Assembly: GCF_040546595.1 (NCBI RefSeq)
Contig: NZ_JBEPOB010000001.1
Location: 3,349,001 to 3,413,000, forward strand
Source of the DNA: Bosea sp. OAE506
GTDB taxonomy: Bacteria; Pseudomonadota; Alphaproteobacteria; Rhizobiales; Beijerinckiaceae
Length of the DNA: 64,000 nucleotides
Direction: 5' to 3'
Below, piece after piece: positions 8,672-17,495 of the stretch (its first letter is position 1; the number at the start of each line of letters is the position of its first letter). The notes under the pieces were generated by a model. The model did not search any database. It was not told the origin of the DNA and saw nothing but the letters and a program-made list of their open reading frames with translations. Made by a program: the position numbers and the translations under genes.

Positions 8672-11058
8672 CCCTGAACCTCTCCGACCTCGATCGTCCC
8701 AATTCCTATATCGGCCGCACCGTGCCGCGCCCCAATGCGGCACGGCTGGTGGAGGGCCGTGGCCAGTATGTCGACGACATCGTGCTGCCGAGGATGGTGC
8801 ATGTCGCATTCTATCGCAGCCCCTATGCGCATGCCCGCATCGGAGCGATCGAGACCGAAGCGGCTGCGAAGGTGCCGGGCGTGCTGCGCATCTTCACCGG
8901 AGCGGATGTCGCCGCGATCTGCACACCGTGGGTCGCTGTGCTTGCTCATCTGAAGGGGCTGAAATCGGCACCGCAGCATGCCATCGCCGTCGAGCGGGCC
9001 ACTTGGGTCGGCGAGCCGGTTGTCGCCGTCGTGGCGCAAACCCGCGCGGCGGCCGAGGACGGGGTCGCAGCGCTGTCGGTGAGATTCGAGCCGCTGCCCG
9101 TTGTCGCCGACATGGAAACCGCGCTGGCGCCCGAGACGCCGCTGATCCATCCCGAGCTCGGCGACAATCTGGTCTTCCACCGGCTGCACGAGAAGGGCGA
9201 GGTCGATGCCGCCTTCGCCAGCGCCGCGCATGTGGTGGAAGCGACGTTCCACACCGGCCGCCATACCGGCGTCTGCATGGAGCCGCGCTCGATCCTCGCC
9301 AGCTACAGCCGGCCGGAAAACCAGCTGACGGTGCATCACTCCACCCAGGCGCCGCATATGATGCAAACGATCTTCGCCAAGCACCTCGACTTGCCGGAGG
9401 GCAATGTCCGGGTGATCTGCGGCGATGTCGGGGGCTCGTACGGCATCAAGGTGCATGTCTATCCCGACGAGATGGCCGTGGCGGCCATCGCCAAGGCGAT
9501 GGCGAGGCCGGTGAAGTTTGTTGCCGACCGGCTGGAATCCTTCGCCAGCGACATCCATGCGCGCGATCATCGCATCAAGGGCCGCATGGGCGTGGATGGC
9601 GAGGGGCGCATCGTCGCTCTCGAGATCGACGATCTCACCGGCATCGGGCCGTACTCGGTCTATCCGCGCACGAGCGCCATCGAGGGCAACCAGGTCGTCA
9701 ATCTTTGCGGCGGGCCTTACGACTTCCAGACCTACCGCGCCCAGACCACGGTGGTGCTGCAGAACAAGACGCCGACCTGCCAGTACCGCGCGGTTGGCCA
9801 TCCCATCGCGACGGCCGTCACCGAGGGCCTCGTCGATCTGGCTGCCGAGGCGGCTGGCCTCGACCCGGCCGAGATCCGCCGCCGCAATCTCGTGGCCGAC
9901 GACGCCTATCCCTACACCTCGGCCGCCAATATGCGCTTCGAGGGGTTGTCGCATCACGCGAGCCTCGAGAAGCTATTGAAGCTCATGGATTACGATGCCT
10001 TGCGCGCCGAGCAGGCTACGCTGCGCAAACAGGGCATTCATCGCGGCATCGGGCTTGCCAGCTTCATCGAGCTGACCAACCCCAGCCCCTTCATGTATGG
10101 CATCGGCGGAGCGCGGATCTCCGCGCAGGATGGCTGCACCGTGCGGATGGACCCGGACGGTTCGGTCGTGGCCCTTTCCGGCGTGACCGAGCAGGGCCAG
10201 GGGACCGATACCATTCTCGCCCAGGTCGTGGCCGAGGGCGTCGGCGTTCCGATCGACCGCGTCAGGGTCATCACCGGCGATACCCAGGTCACGCCTTATG
10301 GTGGCGGCACCTGGGCCTCCCGCGGGGCCGGGATCGGCGGTGAGGCGGCGCTGCAGGCTGGTCTGGCGCTGCGCGAGAGCATCCTGACGATCGCTGCCGC
10401 GATGTTGCAGGCCGAGGCCGGCAGCCTCGATGTCGTCGCGGGCGAGATCGTCGACAAGGCAACCGGGCAGGCGCGCATGCCGCTCGCCGAGCTCGGGCGC
10501 ATCGTCTACTTCCGTGGCGATACCCTGCCCAAGGGGCTGCCGCGCGAACTCGTTGCGACCCGGCACTTCATCACCAGCGACTACCCCTTTGCCTTCACCA
10601 ACGGGGCCCAGGCCTCTCTTGTCGAGGTGGATGTCGAGACCGGGTTCGTCCGGCTGCTGAAGCATTGGTGCGTCGAGGATTGCGGGCGCATCATCAATCC
10701 GCAGCTCGTCGATGAGCAGATCCGGGGCGGCATCGTCCAGGGGATCGGCGGGGCGCTCTACGAGCATTGCCTGTACAGCGAGGATGGCCAGCTGATGACG
10801 GCCAACATGGCCGACTACCTCGTGCCCATGGCCGCGGAGATGCCGGATATGGTGATCGGACATGTCGAGACGCCGACGCGGGAATCCCTGTTGGGCGCCA
10901 AAGGCGCCGGCGAGGCCGGCACAGCCGGCGCGCCCGCCGCCATCATGAATGCGATCAACGATGCGCTGAAGCCGTTCTCGACGCGTGTCGCCGCCATGCC
11001 TTTCACGCCTGAACGCATCCTCGCCGCGCTGGGCACCGTGCCGGCGCGACGCCTCTGA
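8668..11058 (+). CDS. Molybdenum hydroxylase large, molybdopterin-binding subunit (CoxL/XdhA type)
   Basis: 796 residues, full length for the large subunit of the xanthine oxidase family. It begins with the aldehyde-oxidase a/b hammerhead domain (RGQYVDDIVLPRMVHVAFYRSPYAHARI), followed by the Mo-pterin domains. Cofactor motifs include GGSYGIKVH, the loop QYRAVGHPIA and the C-terminal GAKGAGEAGTAG with the catalytic-base glutamate. The loop is not the cysteine-bearing form of true CO dehydrogenases, so a heterocycle or aldehyde hydroxylase is more likely. No accessory gene for cofactor sulphuration is visible. The fused TRAP transporter suggests an acidic, imported substrate. Confidence 0.93.
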   Translation: MTLNLSDLDRPNSYIGRTVPRPNAARLVEGRGQYVDDIVLPRMVHVAFYRSPYAHARIGAIETEAAAKVPGVLRIFTGADVAAICTPWVAVLAHLKGLKSAPQHAIAVERATWVGEPVVAVVAQTRAAAEDGVAALSVRFEPLPVVADMETALAPETPLIHPELGDNLVFHRLHEKGEVDAAFASAAHVVEATFHTGRHTGVCMEPRSILASYSRPENQLTVHHSTQAPHMMQTIFAKHLDLPEGNVRVICGDVGGSYGIKVHVYPDEMAVAAIAKAMARPVKFVADRLESFASDIHARDHRIKGRMGVDGEGRIVALEIDDLTGIGPYSVYPRTSAIEGNQVVNLCGGPYDFQTYRAQTTVVLQNKTPTCQYRAVGHPIATAVTEGLVDLAAEAAGLDPAEIRRRNLVADDAYPYTSAANMRFEGLSHHASLEKLLKLMDYDALRAEQATLRKQGIHRGIGLASFIELTNPSPFMYGIGGARISAQDGCTVRMDPDGSVVALSGVTEQGQGTDTILAQVVAEGVGVPIDRVRVITGDTQVTPYGGGTWASRGAGIGGEAALQAGLALRESILTIAAAMLQAEAGSLDVVAGEIVDKATGQARMPLAELGRIVYFRGDTLPKGLPRELVATRHFITSDYPFAFTNGAQASLVEVDVETGFVRLLKHWCVEDCGRIINPQLVDEQIRGGIVQGIGGALYEHCLYSEDGQLMTANMADYLVPMAAEMPDMVIGHVETPTRESLLGAKGAGEAGTAGAPAAIMNAINDALKPFSTRVAAMPFTPERILAALGTVPARRL

Positions 11059-11100
11059 CAGACCAAGCGGCGACAGACCGCAACAAGGGAGAGCAAGGCC

Positions 11101-12171
11101 ATGAAGATGACCAAACGAGGCCTGATCGGCGCTTTTGCCGGGCTGTCGCTCGCCGCGCTGACGGGTGCCGCCGAGGCGCAGCAGCGGATCACCATCAACA
11201 TCGCCTCCAGCCATCCCACGGCAAACATCTGGGTCTGGGCGATGAAGAACGCCCTGCAGACCGAGGTCGACCGGATCCTCAAAGAGGGTGGCGGCAAGTT
11301 TACGGTGAACTGGCGCGAGGCCTATGGCGGCACGCTCTACAAATTCACGGACACGCGGGCGGCGGTCGCCGACGGCATCGCCGATATCGGCATGGTCGGC
11401 ACGGTCTGGGAAGGCGCGGCGATGCCGCTGCAGAACGTGACCTACTTCGCCCCCTTCGCCACCGACAACCACGAGATGCTGATCGAGATATTCGACAAGC
11501 TCACCGCTGAGGTGCCCGAGCTGCAGAAGAGCTGGGACAGCCAGAACATGGTCTACCTCTCGTCGCTGATCACCGACAGCTACGACATCTACGCGAACTT
11601 CCCCGTAGCGAAGCTCGAGGATCTCCAGAACCGTCGCATCAACGCGCCGGGCACCTCGGCCAACTGGCTCCAAGGCACAGGCTCGACCCCCGTCGATGGC
11701 GCGCTGACGACCTATTACACCAATATCCAGACCGGCGTGACCCAAGGTGCGCTGTCCTTCGCCTCCGGGATCCAGCCGACGCGTGTCTACGAGGTCGCCC
11801 CGAACCTGACCCGCGTCGGCATCGGCGCCATGTATTTCGGCGGCATCGCGGCCAACAAGGCCTTCTTCGGCAAGCTGCCGAAGGAGGTACAGGATGCGAT
11901 CCGGGCGGCCGGCAAGGTCACCTCGAAGAAGCACGGCGAGTACGTCACGCAGAGGGCCACGGCCGCGCTCACCGAGATGAAGGCCGCCGGGCTCAAGGTT
12001 GCCGATCTGCCGGAGACCGAGAAGGCGCGCTGGGTCAAGAACCTGCCGAATATCGTCGAGCCCTGGCTCAAGGCCAATGGCGATCCGGCACGCAAGGTCC
12101 TGAAGGCCTACTTCGCCGAACTCCGGGCGCGAGGGGTTACGCCGCTGCGCAACTGGGATGAGGGGCTCTGA
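11101..12171 (+). CDS. TRAP transporter solute-binding protein (DctP family)
   Basis: 356 residues with a Sec-type signal (basic MKMTKRGL, hydrophobic core, AEAQQ cleavage region). The mature protein has the DctP/TAXI-like layout: RITINIASSHP at the N-terminus, a long interdomain region with RRINAPGTSANWL, and the C-terminal ETEKARWVKNL. It captures an organic acid in the periplasm for the permease pair that follows. GGGAGAG precedes the ATG. Placement directly after the hydroxylase subunits suggests that the ligand is the hydroxylase substrate. A strong hairpin separates it from the small permease gene. Confidence 0.9.
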   Translation: MKMTKRGLIGAFAGLSLAALTGAAEAQQRITINIASSHPTANIWVWAMKNALQTEVDRILKEGGGKFTVNWREAYGGTLYKFTDTRAAVADGIADIGMVGTVWEGAAMPLQNVTYFAPFATDNHEMLIEIFDKLTAEVPELQKSWDSQNMVYLSSLITDSYDIYANFPVAKLEDLQNRRINAPGTSANWLQGTGSTPVDGALTTYYTNIQTGVTQGALSFASGIQPTRVYEVAPNLTRVGIGAMYFGGIAANKAFFGKLPKEVQDAIRAAGKVTSKKHGEYVTQRATAALTEMKAAGLKVADLPETEKARWVKNLPNIVEPWLKANGDPARKVLKAYFAELRARGVTPLRNWDEGL

Positions 12172-12186
12172 CGAGCCCGGCCTGCC

Positions 12187-12209
12187 GCGGCGCTCCTGAC
12201 GGGCGCCGC
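12187..12209 (+). promoter_or_regulatory. Intercistronic hairpin after binding-protein gene
   Basis: GCGGCGC / GCGCCGC, a perfect seven-base stem with a nine-base loop, 15 bases after the dctP stop and before dctQ. No T-run follows, so it is unlikely to be a full terminator. Such elements can protect the 3' end of binding-protein mRNA and set a higher level than for the permeases. Confidence 0.55.
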
Positions 12210-12263
12210 TCCCTGGGGATGCCTGCTGCTTTCGCTGGCACCATGTCGTGAAAGGCCGTCACC

Positions 12264-12812
12264 TTGGCCGATGCCACCGAAACCAACCTCGACGCGCGCC
12301 CTGACGCGCCGCGCGGCGCCTTCGACGCCGCGCTGTCCGTGATGGCTGCCATCGGCACCGTCTGGATTTTCCTGACGATGTTCATGATCGTGGCCGATGT
12401 GCTCGGTCGCAATGTCTTCAACGCGCCGATCACCGGCGTTGCTGAGATCGCCGGGCGCTCCGTCGTCGGCATCGTTTTCCTGCAGATCGCCGCGGCTGTC
12501 GCAGGCGGGCGAATGACCCGGGCCGATTTCCTGATCAACATGATCGAAGCTCGCAGCCCGCGTGCGGCCGATGGGCTCGAGGCGGTGTTCGCACTGGCCG
12601 GAGCGGTCGTGTTCGGGCTCATTGCCGCGGCGTCCTGGCATGACCTATCCAGCAGCTGGCGCAGCAATGACTTCTTCGGGGTGCAGGGGCTATTCACGAT
12701 CCCGACCTGGCCGTTCTGGGCCATCACGGTGATCGGGGCTGCTGCTGCGGGGCTGGCCTATCTCGTCGCCATGACGGCTCGCCTGAGCAGCCGCCCCCCA
12801 GCCGGAGCCTGA
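12264..12812 (+). CDS. TRAP transporter small permease (DctQ family)
   Basis: 182 residues with about four membrane segments (around residues 23-45, 62-82, 105-125 and 148-170). The internal DVLGRNVFNAPITGVAEIAG matches the DctQ helix 1-2 region. The only in-frame start that keeps the hydrophilic N-terminus is TTG at 12264, with a weak ribosome site; the first in-frame ATG would cut into helix 1. It forms the membrane complex with the large permease that starts five bases after its stop. The role is sodium-driven import of the ligand held by the preceding binding protein. Confidence 0.85.
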   Translation: MADATETNLDARPDAPRGAFDAALSVMAAIGTVWIFLTMFMIVADVLGRNVFNAPITGVAEIAGRSVVGIVFLQIAAAVAGGRMTRADFLINMIEARSPRAADGLEAVFALAGAVVFGLIAAASWHDLSSSWRSNDFFGVQGLFTIPTWPFWAITVIGAAAAGLAYLVAMTARLSSRPPAGA

Positions 12813-12817
12813 CCCCC

Positions 12818-14140
12818 ATGGATCTCGGCTTCGGTCTGGCGCTGATCGGCGCTCTCGTCATCCTCGTCCTGCTCGGCGTTCACATCGCCGTGGCGCTGTT
12901 TGGCGTCGCCTTCGCCGGCGTCTGGATCATCCGCGACAATCCCGCTCTGGCCATGCGGCTTCTGTCGGTCTCTGCCTATAACGGCATTGCGGACTATCTG
13001 TTTGCGACCATTCCGCTCTTCGTGCTGATGGGGCTGCTCGTCTCGATCTCGAATGTCGGCAAGGATACCTTCGAGGTGGCCGAGGCGCTGCTGCGACGAC
13101 TGCGCGGTGGGCTCGGGGTCGCAACCGTCGCGGCTAACGCGGTTTTCGCCGCCGTCACGGGGGTGTCCATCGCCTCTGCCGCGGTCTTCACCAAAGTCGC
13201 CGTGCCGGAAATGACGAGGCATGGCTACCGCAAGGCCTTCGCCGCTGGCACCGTCGCGGGATCGTCGATCCTGGGGATGCTGATACCGCCCAGCCTGCTG
13301 ATGATCATCTACGGCGTGCTGGCCGAGGTCTCGATCGGAAAGATGTTCGTCGCGGGCGTCCTGCCTGGCGTGCTGATCGCATGCGGTTTTGTGGCCGTGA
13401 TCATGGGCCTCGCCAGCTTCGCGCCGGGTTATGTCTACCAGGAAGGCCGGGCGCCGCTGGCGGGTGCCACCGACTCCCGACCCGCCATGCCGCTGTCGGA
13501 AATTCTGACCAAACTCGTGCCGATCGCGCTGCTTGTCGCGCTTGTACTCGGCGGACTCTACACCGGCTTCTTCACGCCGACGGAGGCCGGCGGCATCGGC
13601 GCCTTCGGCGCGCTGTTGATCGCCCTCGCCCGTCGCTCGCTCGGCGGCGGCAAGATGTGGCGAGTCCTGACCGAGACTGGCGCGGTCTCCGTCAGCATCC
13701 TGATCCTGCTGATCGCGGCAGGCTTCTACAGCCGCATGCTGTCCATGGCGGGGGTCCCGACGGCGATCGGCGATCTCGTCCAGTCCACCGGGCTGGGGGC
13801 CTATGGGTTTCTGCTGATCTACGTGCTGATCATTTTGTTTTTGGGAATGTTCCTGGATTCCAGCTCGATCCTCTTGATCATGACGCCGATCGCGGTGCCG
13901 ATCGCGCAGAATTTCGGGTTCGATCTGATCCATTTCGGCGTGGTCACAGTGATCGCCGTCGAGGTGGGCCTTCTCACGCCACCCTTCGGGATATCCGTCT
14001 TCACCGTGAAGGCGACATTGGCCGATCCGACGATCTCGGTCGAGCAGGTGTTCGCCGGGGCGATGCCCTTCATTCTGGTCATGCTGGCCGCGCTCATCGC
14101 CATCGCGGCATTTCCCTGGCTGAGCCTGGCGCTGATCTGA
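12818..14140 (+). CDS. TRAP transporter large permease (DctM family)
   Basis: 440 residues, almost entirely hydrophobic, with the segments typical of DctM: GVHIAVALFGVAFAGVW, the conserved TIPLFVLMGLLVS, GVSIASAAVFTKVAVPEM and GTVAGSSILGMLIPPS, plus the C-terminal HFGVVTVIAVEVGLLTPPFG. It is the ion-coupled transport subunit. It ends the operon begun by the molybdenum-hydroxylase genes. The next gene is convergent 73 bases away, and no clear T-rich terminator is seen in the gap. Confidence 0.93.
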   Translation: MDLGFGLALIGALVILVLLGVHIAVALFGVAFAGVWIIRDNPALAMRLLSVSAYNGIADYLFATIPLFVLMGLLVSISNVGKDTFEVAEALLRRLRGGLGVATVAANAVFAAVTGVSIASAAVFTKVAVPEMTRHGYRKAFAAGTVAGSSILGMLIPPSLLMIIYGVLAEVSIGKMFVAGVLPGVLIACGFVAVIMGLASFAPGYVYQEGRAPLAGATDSRPAMPLSEILTKLVPIALLVALVLGGLYTGFFTPTEAGGIGAFGALLIALARRSLGGGKMWRVLTETGAVSVSILILLIAAGFYSRMLSMAGVPTAIGDLVQSTGLGAYGFLLIYVLIILFLGMFLDSSSILLIMTPIAVPIAQNFGFDLIHFGVVTVIAVEVGLLTPPFGISVFTVKATLADPTISVEQVFAGAMPFILVMLAALIAIAAFPWLSLALI

Positions 14141-14213
14141 AAAGTAGCGGCCAGCGATCCGAGCCGGTCGAGGAAGGCACATCGCATCCGCAAATGGCCC
14201 CGACCTCTTGCGA

Positions 14214-15686
14214 CTAGCGGGCCCTCCCCCCGTGGACCGGAAAGGCATGGTTGCCACGACGGGCGATGGCGAACTTCTGCCGAAAGGCACCCGACCCCGT
14301 CTCGAAGGTTTCGATCTCGGCCTTATGGTGTCGGATATCGCCGCTCATCAGGCTGGCGCCGCGCATGCTGGCCGGCGCTGCGAGCCCAAGCAGATCGAGG
14401 ATCGTCGGCGCGATATCGACGATGCCGGCGGGAGCTTCCGTCTGGCCGGGGGCGCCACCATGCGCTGCGCCACCCAGGATCAGCACGGTGTTGAGCTCGT
14501 GCCGGTTAAGGCCGCCATGCATGCCGCCGCCCACCGGCACGCCGCCGGTGATCAGGCCCAGGCCCGGCAGGCCATGAGGGTCGAGGCTGGTGTCTGAGCG
14601 CAGCACATAGACGAGCTCCGGCTGCCGGGCATGGTCGAGGCCGACCAGCGTGGTGGAGAAGGTGCCATCGACCGCGCCCTGCACGGGGTCGTCCGATGGC
14701 GTGAACACCATGCCGATCTCGTCGCGCTGCATGAGCCAGCGCGCGATCTGGTCGCGCCGGTCCATGTCGCCATCGACCATCCGGATTTCACCCATATTGC
14801 CGCCGGTCACGGTGACGGCGGCGCCGTCGATCACACGGGCCGAGGCGCGGGCCGCCTTGTGGCCGGCCTCGCCGAGGAGGCCGGCGATGTCGGCCACGGC
14901 CGAGCTGGAGATCTGACCGTGATCGGAGGCCACGATGATGGCGCTGTCCTGCGCGTCCGACCGGACTTCAATCGCCGCGCGGATTCGCCCGAACGCAGCA
15001 TCCACCGCCGTGACGATGGCGTCCGTCTCGTCGGAGGCCAGGAATTTGTAGTGGAACGAGGTGTCGGGTTCGTTGAACCAGATCAGCGCGACATCTGGAT
15101 CCATCTCCCCCAGCACGTGCTCGGTGAAGACGCGGGTGACGTAGTCCGTCTCCTCGAAGCGCGGCAGGGTGCGTGGCGGCAGCGGCCCGAAGCGCTCCAC
15201 CACCTCGTCGACGGCGTGCGGCGTCCGCGTGGCCTCGCCGCCCATCACCGAGAAGGTCCAGTGGCCATGGGCGGCCGCCCGCGGATTGATCGCATAGGTC
15301 GAACCGGCCGAGCCGGAATGGACCACGGCGAAGCTCTTGCCTTCTGCGGCGAGCCGGTCGCCGAGCGTTTCCGCGGCGATCAACGGCCCCTTGAGCCGTT
15401 CTTCGGCCAAAGCGAGGTCTGCTGCCAGCGAGGTGTCGAGGACGAATTCGCGGGTCACCTCGGGGAAATAGAAGCTGTTGCCGACGATGCCATGCAGCGC
15501 CGGCGGCGCGCCGGTCGAGATCGAGGACGTCGCCACCCGCGTCATCGACGGGAACACCGAGCGCGCCTCCCGGAACCAGGTACCTTCGCCCGCGAATGCC
15601 GCCAGATTCGGCATGCGCTCTGGCGTCACCATGTCGGGCCTCAGCCCGTCGAACACGACGACGACGACGCGTGATGCTTTTTGCAT
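14214..15686 (-). CDS. Alkaline-phosphatase-superfamily phosphodiesterase/nucleotide pyrophosphatase-like enzyme
   Basis: 490 residues of the type I phosphodiesterase/nucleotide pyrophosphatase family. The metal and nucleophile residues are in place: Asp13 (VFDGLRPD), Thr49 (FPSMTR), Asp208 and His212 (NEPDTSFH), Asp255 and His256 (SDHG) and the late GGGMHGG. These enzymes cleave phosphate mono- or diesters using two zinc ions. There is no signal peptide, so it should act in the cytoplasm. It is the last gene of an operon with a peptide-type ABC importer (gap of four bases), so an imported phosphoester or phosphonate is a reasonable guess. Sulphatase or phosphonoacetate hydrolase-like activity cannot be excluded. 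Confidence 0.85.
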   Translation of the reverse strand: MQKASRVVVVVFDGLRPDMVTPERMPNLAAFAGEGTWFREARSVFPSMTRVATSSISTGAPPALHGIVGNSFYFPEVTREFVLDTSLAADLALAEERLKGPLIAAETLGDRLAAEGKSFAVVHSGSAGSTYAINPRAAAHGHWTFSVMGGEATRTPHAVDEVVERFGPLPPRTLPRFEETDYVTRVFTEHVLGEMDPDVALIWFNEPDTSFHYKFLASDETDAIVTAVDAAFGRIRAAIEVRSDAQDSAIIVASDHGQISSSAVADIAGLLGEAGHKAARASARVIDGAAVTVTGGNMGEIRMVDGDMDRRDQIARWLMQRDEIGMVFTPSDDPVQGAVDGTFSTTLVGLDHARQPELVYVLRSDTSLDPHGLPGLGLITGGVPVGGGMHGGLNRHELNTVLILGGAAHGGAPGQTEAPAGIVDIAPTILDLLGLAAPASMRGASLMSGDIRHHKAEIETFETGSGAFRQKFAIARRGNHAFPVHGGRAR

Positions 15687-15690
15687 GGTG

Positions 15691-16566
15691 CTATCTCAAG
15701 GTTGGATCGAGCTTGTCGCGCAGCCAGTCGCCGAGCACCGAGACGGCCAGTGTCGTGAACACGATGGTGAGCGCCGGCGCGAGCATGATCCAGGGCGCGC
15801 GCGTGATGTATTCTCGGCCATAGCCGACCATGTTGCCAAGGCTAGTCATCGGAGGCTGCACGCCGAGCCCGAGGAAGGACAGGCCGCTTTCGAGCAGGAT
15901 CACCTCGGGGAAGACCAGCGTCATCGAGACGATCAGCGTCGAGGCGATATTGGGCAGGATGTGGCGCAGATAGACCCGCATCGGCGAGGCGCCGAGCTGC
16001 CGGCAGGCGGAGGCGTAGCCCTGTGCGCTGGCGGAAATGGCCAGTCCGCGCGAGATGCGGGCATAGCGCTCCCAGCCGAACAGGCCCATCAGGCCGATCA
16101 GCAGCGGCAGCGAGTTGCCGAAGAAGGCCAGCACCGATAGCGCGAGGATCAGGAAGGGCATCGAGGCCTGGAAGTCGGCCAGCATCAGCACGATCTGCTC
16201 GACAAGGCCCCGGAAATAAGCCGCGAGAAAGCCGAGCGTCGTGCCCAGCACGGCCGAGATGATCGAGGCTCCAAACGCGATCAGAAGCGAGATGCGGATC
16301 GAGATCAGCAACCGCGAGAGCACGTCCCTGCCCAGTTCGTCGGTCCCCAGGATGTGGGGCAACGTGCCTGGCGGCACGAGCCAGTTGCGCAGGTTCGGCG
16401 CAGTGTAGACGAACGGGCTGATCATCGGCGCGACGATGGCCACGACGATCATCGCGATGAGCCAGAGAAGCGCAACCTTGGCCAGCAGCGGCATGTCCTG
16501 GCCCGGCCAGCGACGGCCGCGAGCCGGCTGCCGCGCCGCCGCATGGGAGAGTGCCTGTTCATTCAT
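15691..16566 (-). CDS. Peptide-type ABC transporter permease (DppC/OppC family)
   Basis: 291 residues. After a cytoplasmic N-terminus comes the first helix (AKVALLWLIAMIVVAIVAPM), then the short region HILGTDELGRDVLSRLL that marks DppC/OppC, and five more helices with the EAA-type loop ARISRGLAISASAQGYASACRQLGAS. It pairs with the DppB-like permease. The start at 16566 overlaps the stop of that gene by 4 bases, which fixes it against a longer upstream frame. Part of a seven-gene minus-strand operon. Confidence 0.92.
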   Translation of the reverse strand: MNEQALSHAAARQPARGRRWPGQDMPLLAKVALLWLIAMIVVAIVAPMISPFVYTAPNLRNWLVPPGTLPHILGTDELGRDVLSRLLISIRISLLIAFGASIISAVLGTTLGFLAAYFRGLVEQIVLMLADFQASMPFLILALSVLAFFGNSLPLLIGLMGLFGWERYARISRGLAISASAQGYASACRQLGASPMRVYLRHILPNIASTLIVSMTLVFPEVILLESGLSFLGLGVQPPMTSLGNMVGYGREYITRAPWIMLAPALTIVFTTLAVSVLGDWLRDKLDPTLR

Positions 16567-17495
16567 GCCGCTTTTCCAACCGTCTGCCGCAGGCGCGGAT
16601 CGAGGAACCCATAGAGAAAGTCGACGATGAGGTTGGACGTCACCATCGTGGCCGCGACCAGAAGCAGGATGCACTGGACGACGGCCAGGTCACGGTTCGC
16701 CACCGCCACGACCAGCAGCCGGCCGACGCCGGGCCAGGAGAACACGCTCTCCACCACCACCGCGCCGGCGATCAGCGTGCCGATCATGAAGCCGATGATC
16801 GTCACGGTCGGGATCGCGGCGTTGGGCAGGGCATGGCCGATGATGACGTCGCGCCAGGGCACGCCCTTGGCGCTGGCCGTGCGGATGAAGGACTGGCCGA
16901 GCACTTCGAGCATGGCGCTGCGGGTGAAGCGCGCGAGCACCGCGCCGCCTCCGATGCCGAGCGTCAGCACGGGCAGGATCGCGTGGCGCCAGCTATCCTG
17001 CCCGCCCGACGGCAGCCAGCCGAGCTTGACGGCGAAGACCAGGACCAGCGTCAGGCCGAGCACGAAACTGGGGATGGTGAAGCCCGCCACCGAGAGCATC
17101 ATCACCACGCGGTCGGCCAGGCTGCCGCGATGCAGGGCGGCATAGATGCCGGCGGGAACGCCGATGCACAGCTTGATGGCGAGCGCCGGCAATGTCAGCG
17201 CCAGCGTCACGGGAATGCGCTCCGCCACCAGTTCGATCGCGGCGCGGCCGTCGCGCATGGAGCGGCCGAGCTCGCCCTGGGCGATCGCGCCGAAATAGTG
17301 GAAATACTGCAGCCAGAGCGGATCATCGAGGCCCCAGGCCGCCCGGAAGGCCGCGATCGCCTCCGGCGGCGCTTCGGGCCCGAGGATGATCTGGGCGGGA
17401 TCGCCCGACAGGCGCAGGACGACGAAGGCGAAGGTCACCACCAGCGCGATGGTGATCAGGGCGCGTCCGAAGCGGATGGCGAAATAGCGCAGCAT
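16563..17495 (-). CDS. Peptide-type ABC transporter permease (DppB/OppB family)
   Basis: 310 residues with six predicted helices. It starts with the family's typical MLRYFAIRFGRALITI and has the large periplasmic segment containing LGLDDPLWLQYFHY-like sequence (here AAWGLDDPLWLQYFHYFG). The EAA loop RFTRSAMLEVLGQSFIRTASAKGV and the final VDFLYGFLDPRLR are characteristic. It makes the channel with DppC. It overlaps the upstream ATPase by one base and the downstream permease by four. Confidence 0.93.
   Translation of the reverse strand: MLRYFAIRFGRALITIALVVTFAFVVLRLSGDPAQIILGPEAPPEAIAAFRAAWGLDDPLWLQYFHYFGAIAQGELGRSMRDGRAAIELVAERIPVTLALTLPALAIKLCIGVPAGIYAALHRGSLADRVVMMLSVAGFTIPSFVLGLTLVLVFAVKLGWLPSGGQDSWRHAILPVLTLGIGGGAVLARFTRSAMLEVLGQSFIRTASAKGVPWRDVIIGHALPNAAIPTVTIIGFMIGTLIAGAVVVESVFSWPGVGRLLVVAVANRDLAVVQCILLLVAATMVTSNLIVDFLYGFLDPRLRQTVGKAA

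Noticed and set aside
8668..11058. Carbon monoxide dehydrogenase (CoxL form I)
   Set aside because: The cysteine-containing active-site loop that marks true CO dehydrogenase is absent; the loop here reads QYRAVGHP.
9973..11934. A 653-codon open frame on the minus strand
   Set aside because: It lies antisense to the molybdenum hydroxylase and dctP genes, has low-complexity Arg/Gly/Asp/His composition and no family resemblance. Long antisense frames are common in GC-rich coding DNA.
14141..14213. A transcription terminator between the convergent TRAP and phosphodiesterase genes
   Set aside because: No stem-loop with a T-run could be found in these 73 bases.
12758..14290. A 510-codon minus-strand frame rich in Asp, Gln and Arg
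   Set aside because: Mirror of the hydrophobic DctM gene; its charged composition is the expected complement of leucine- and valine-rich codons.
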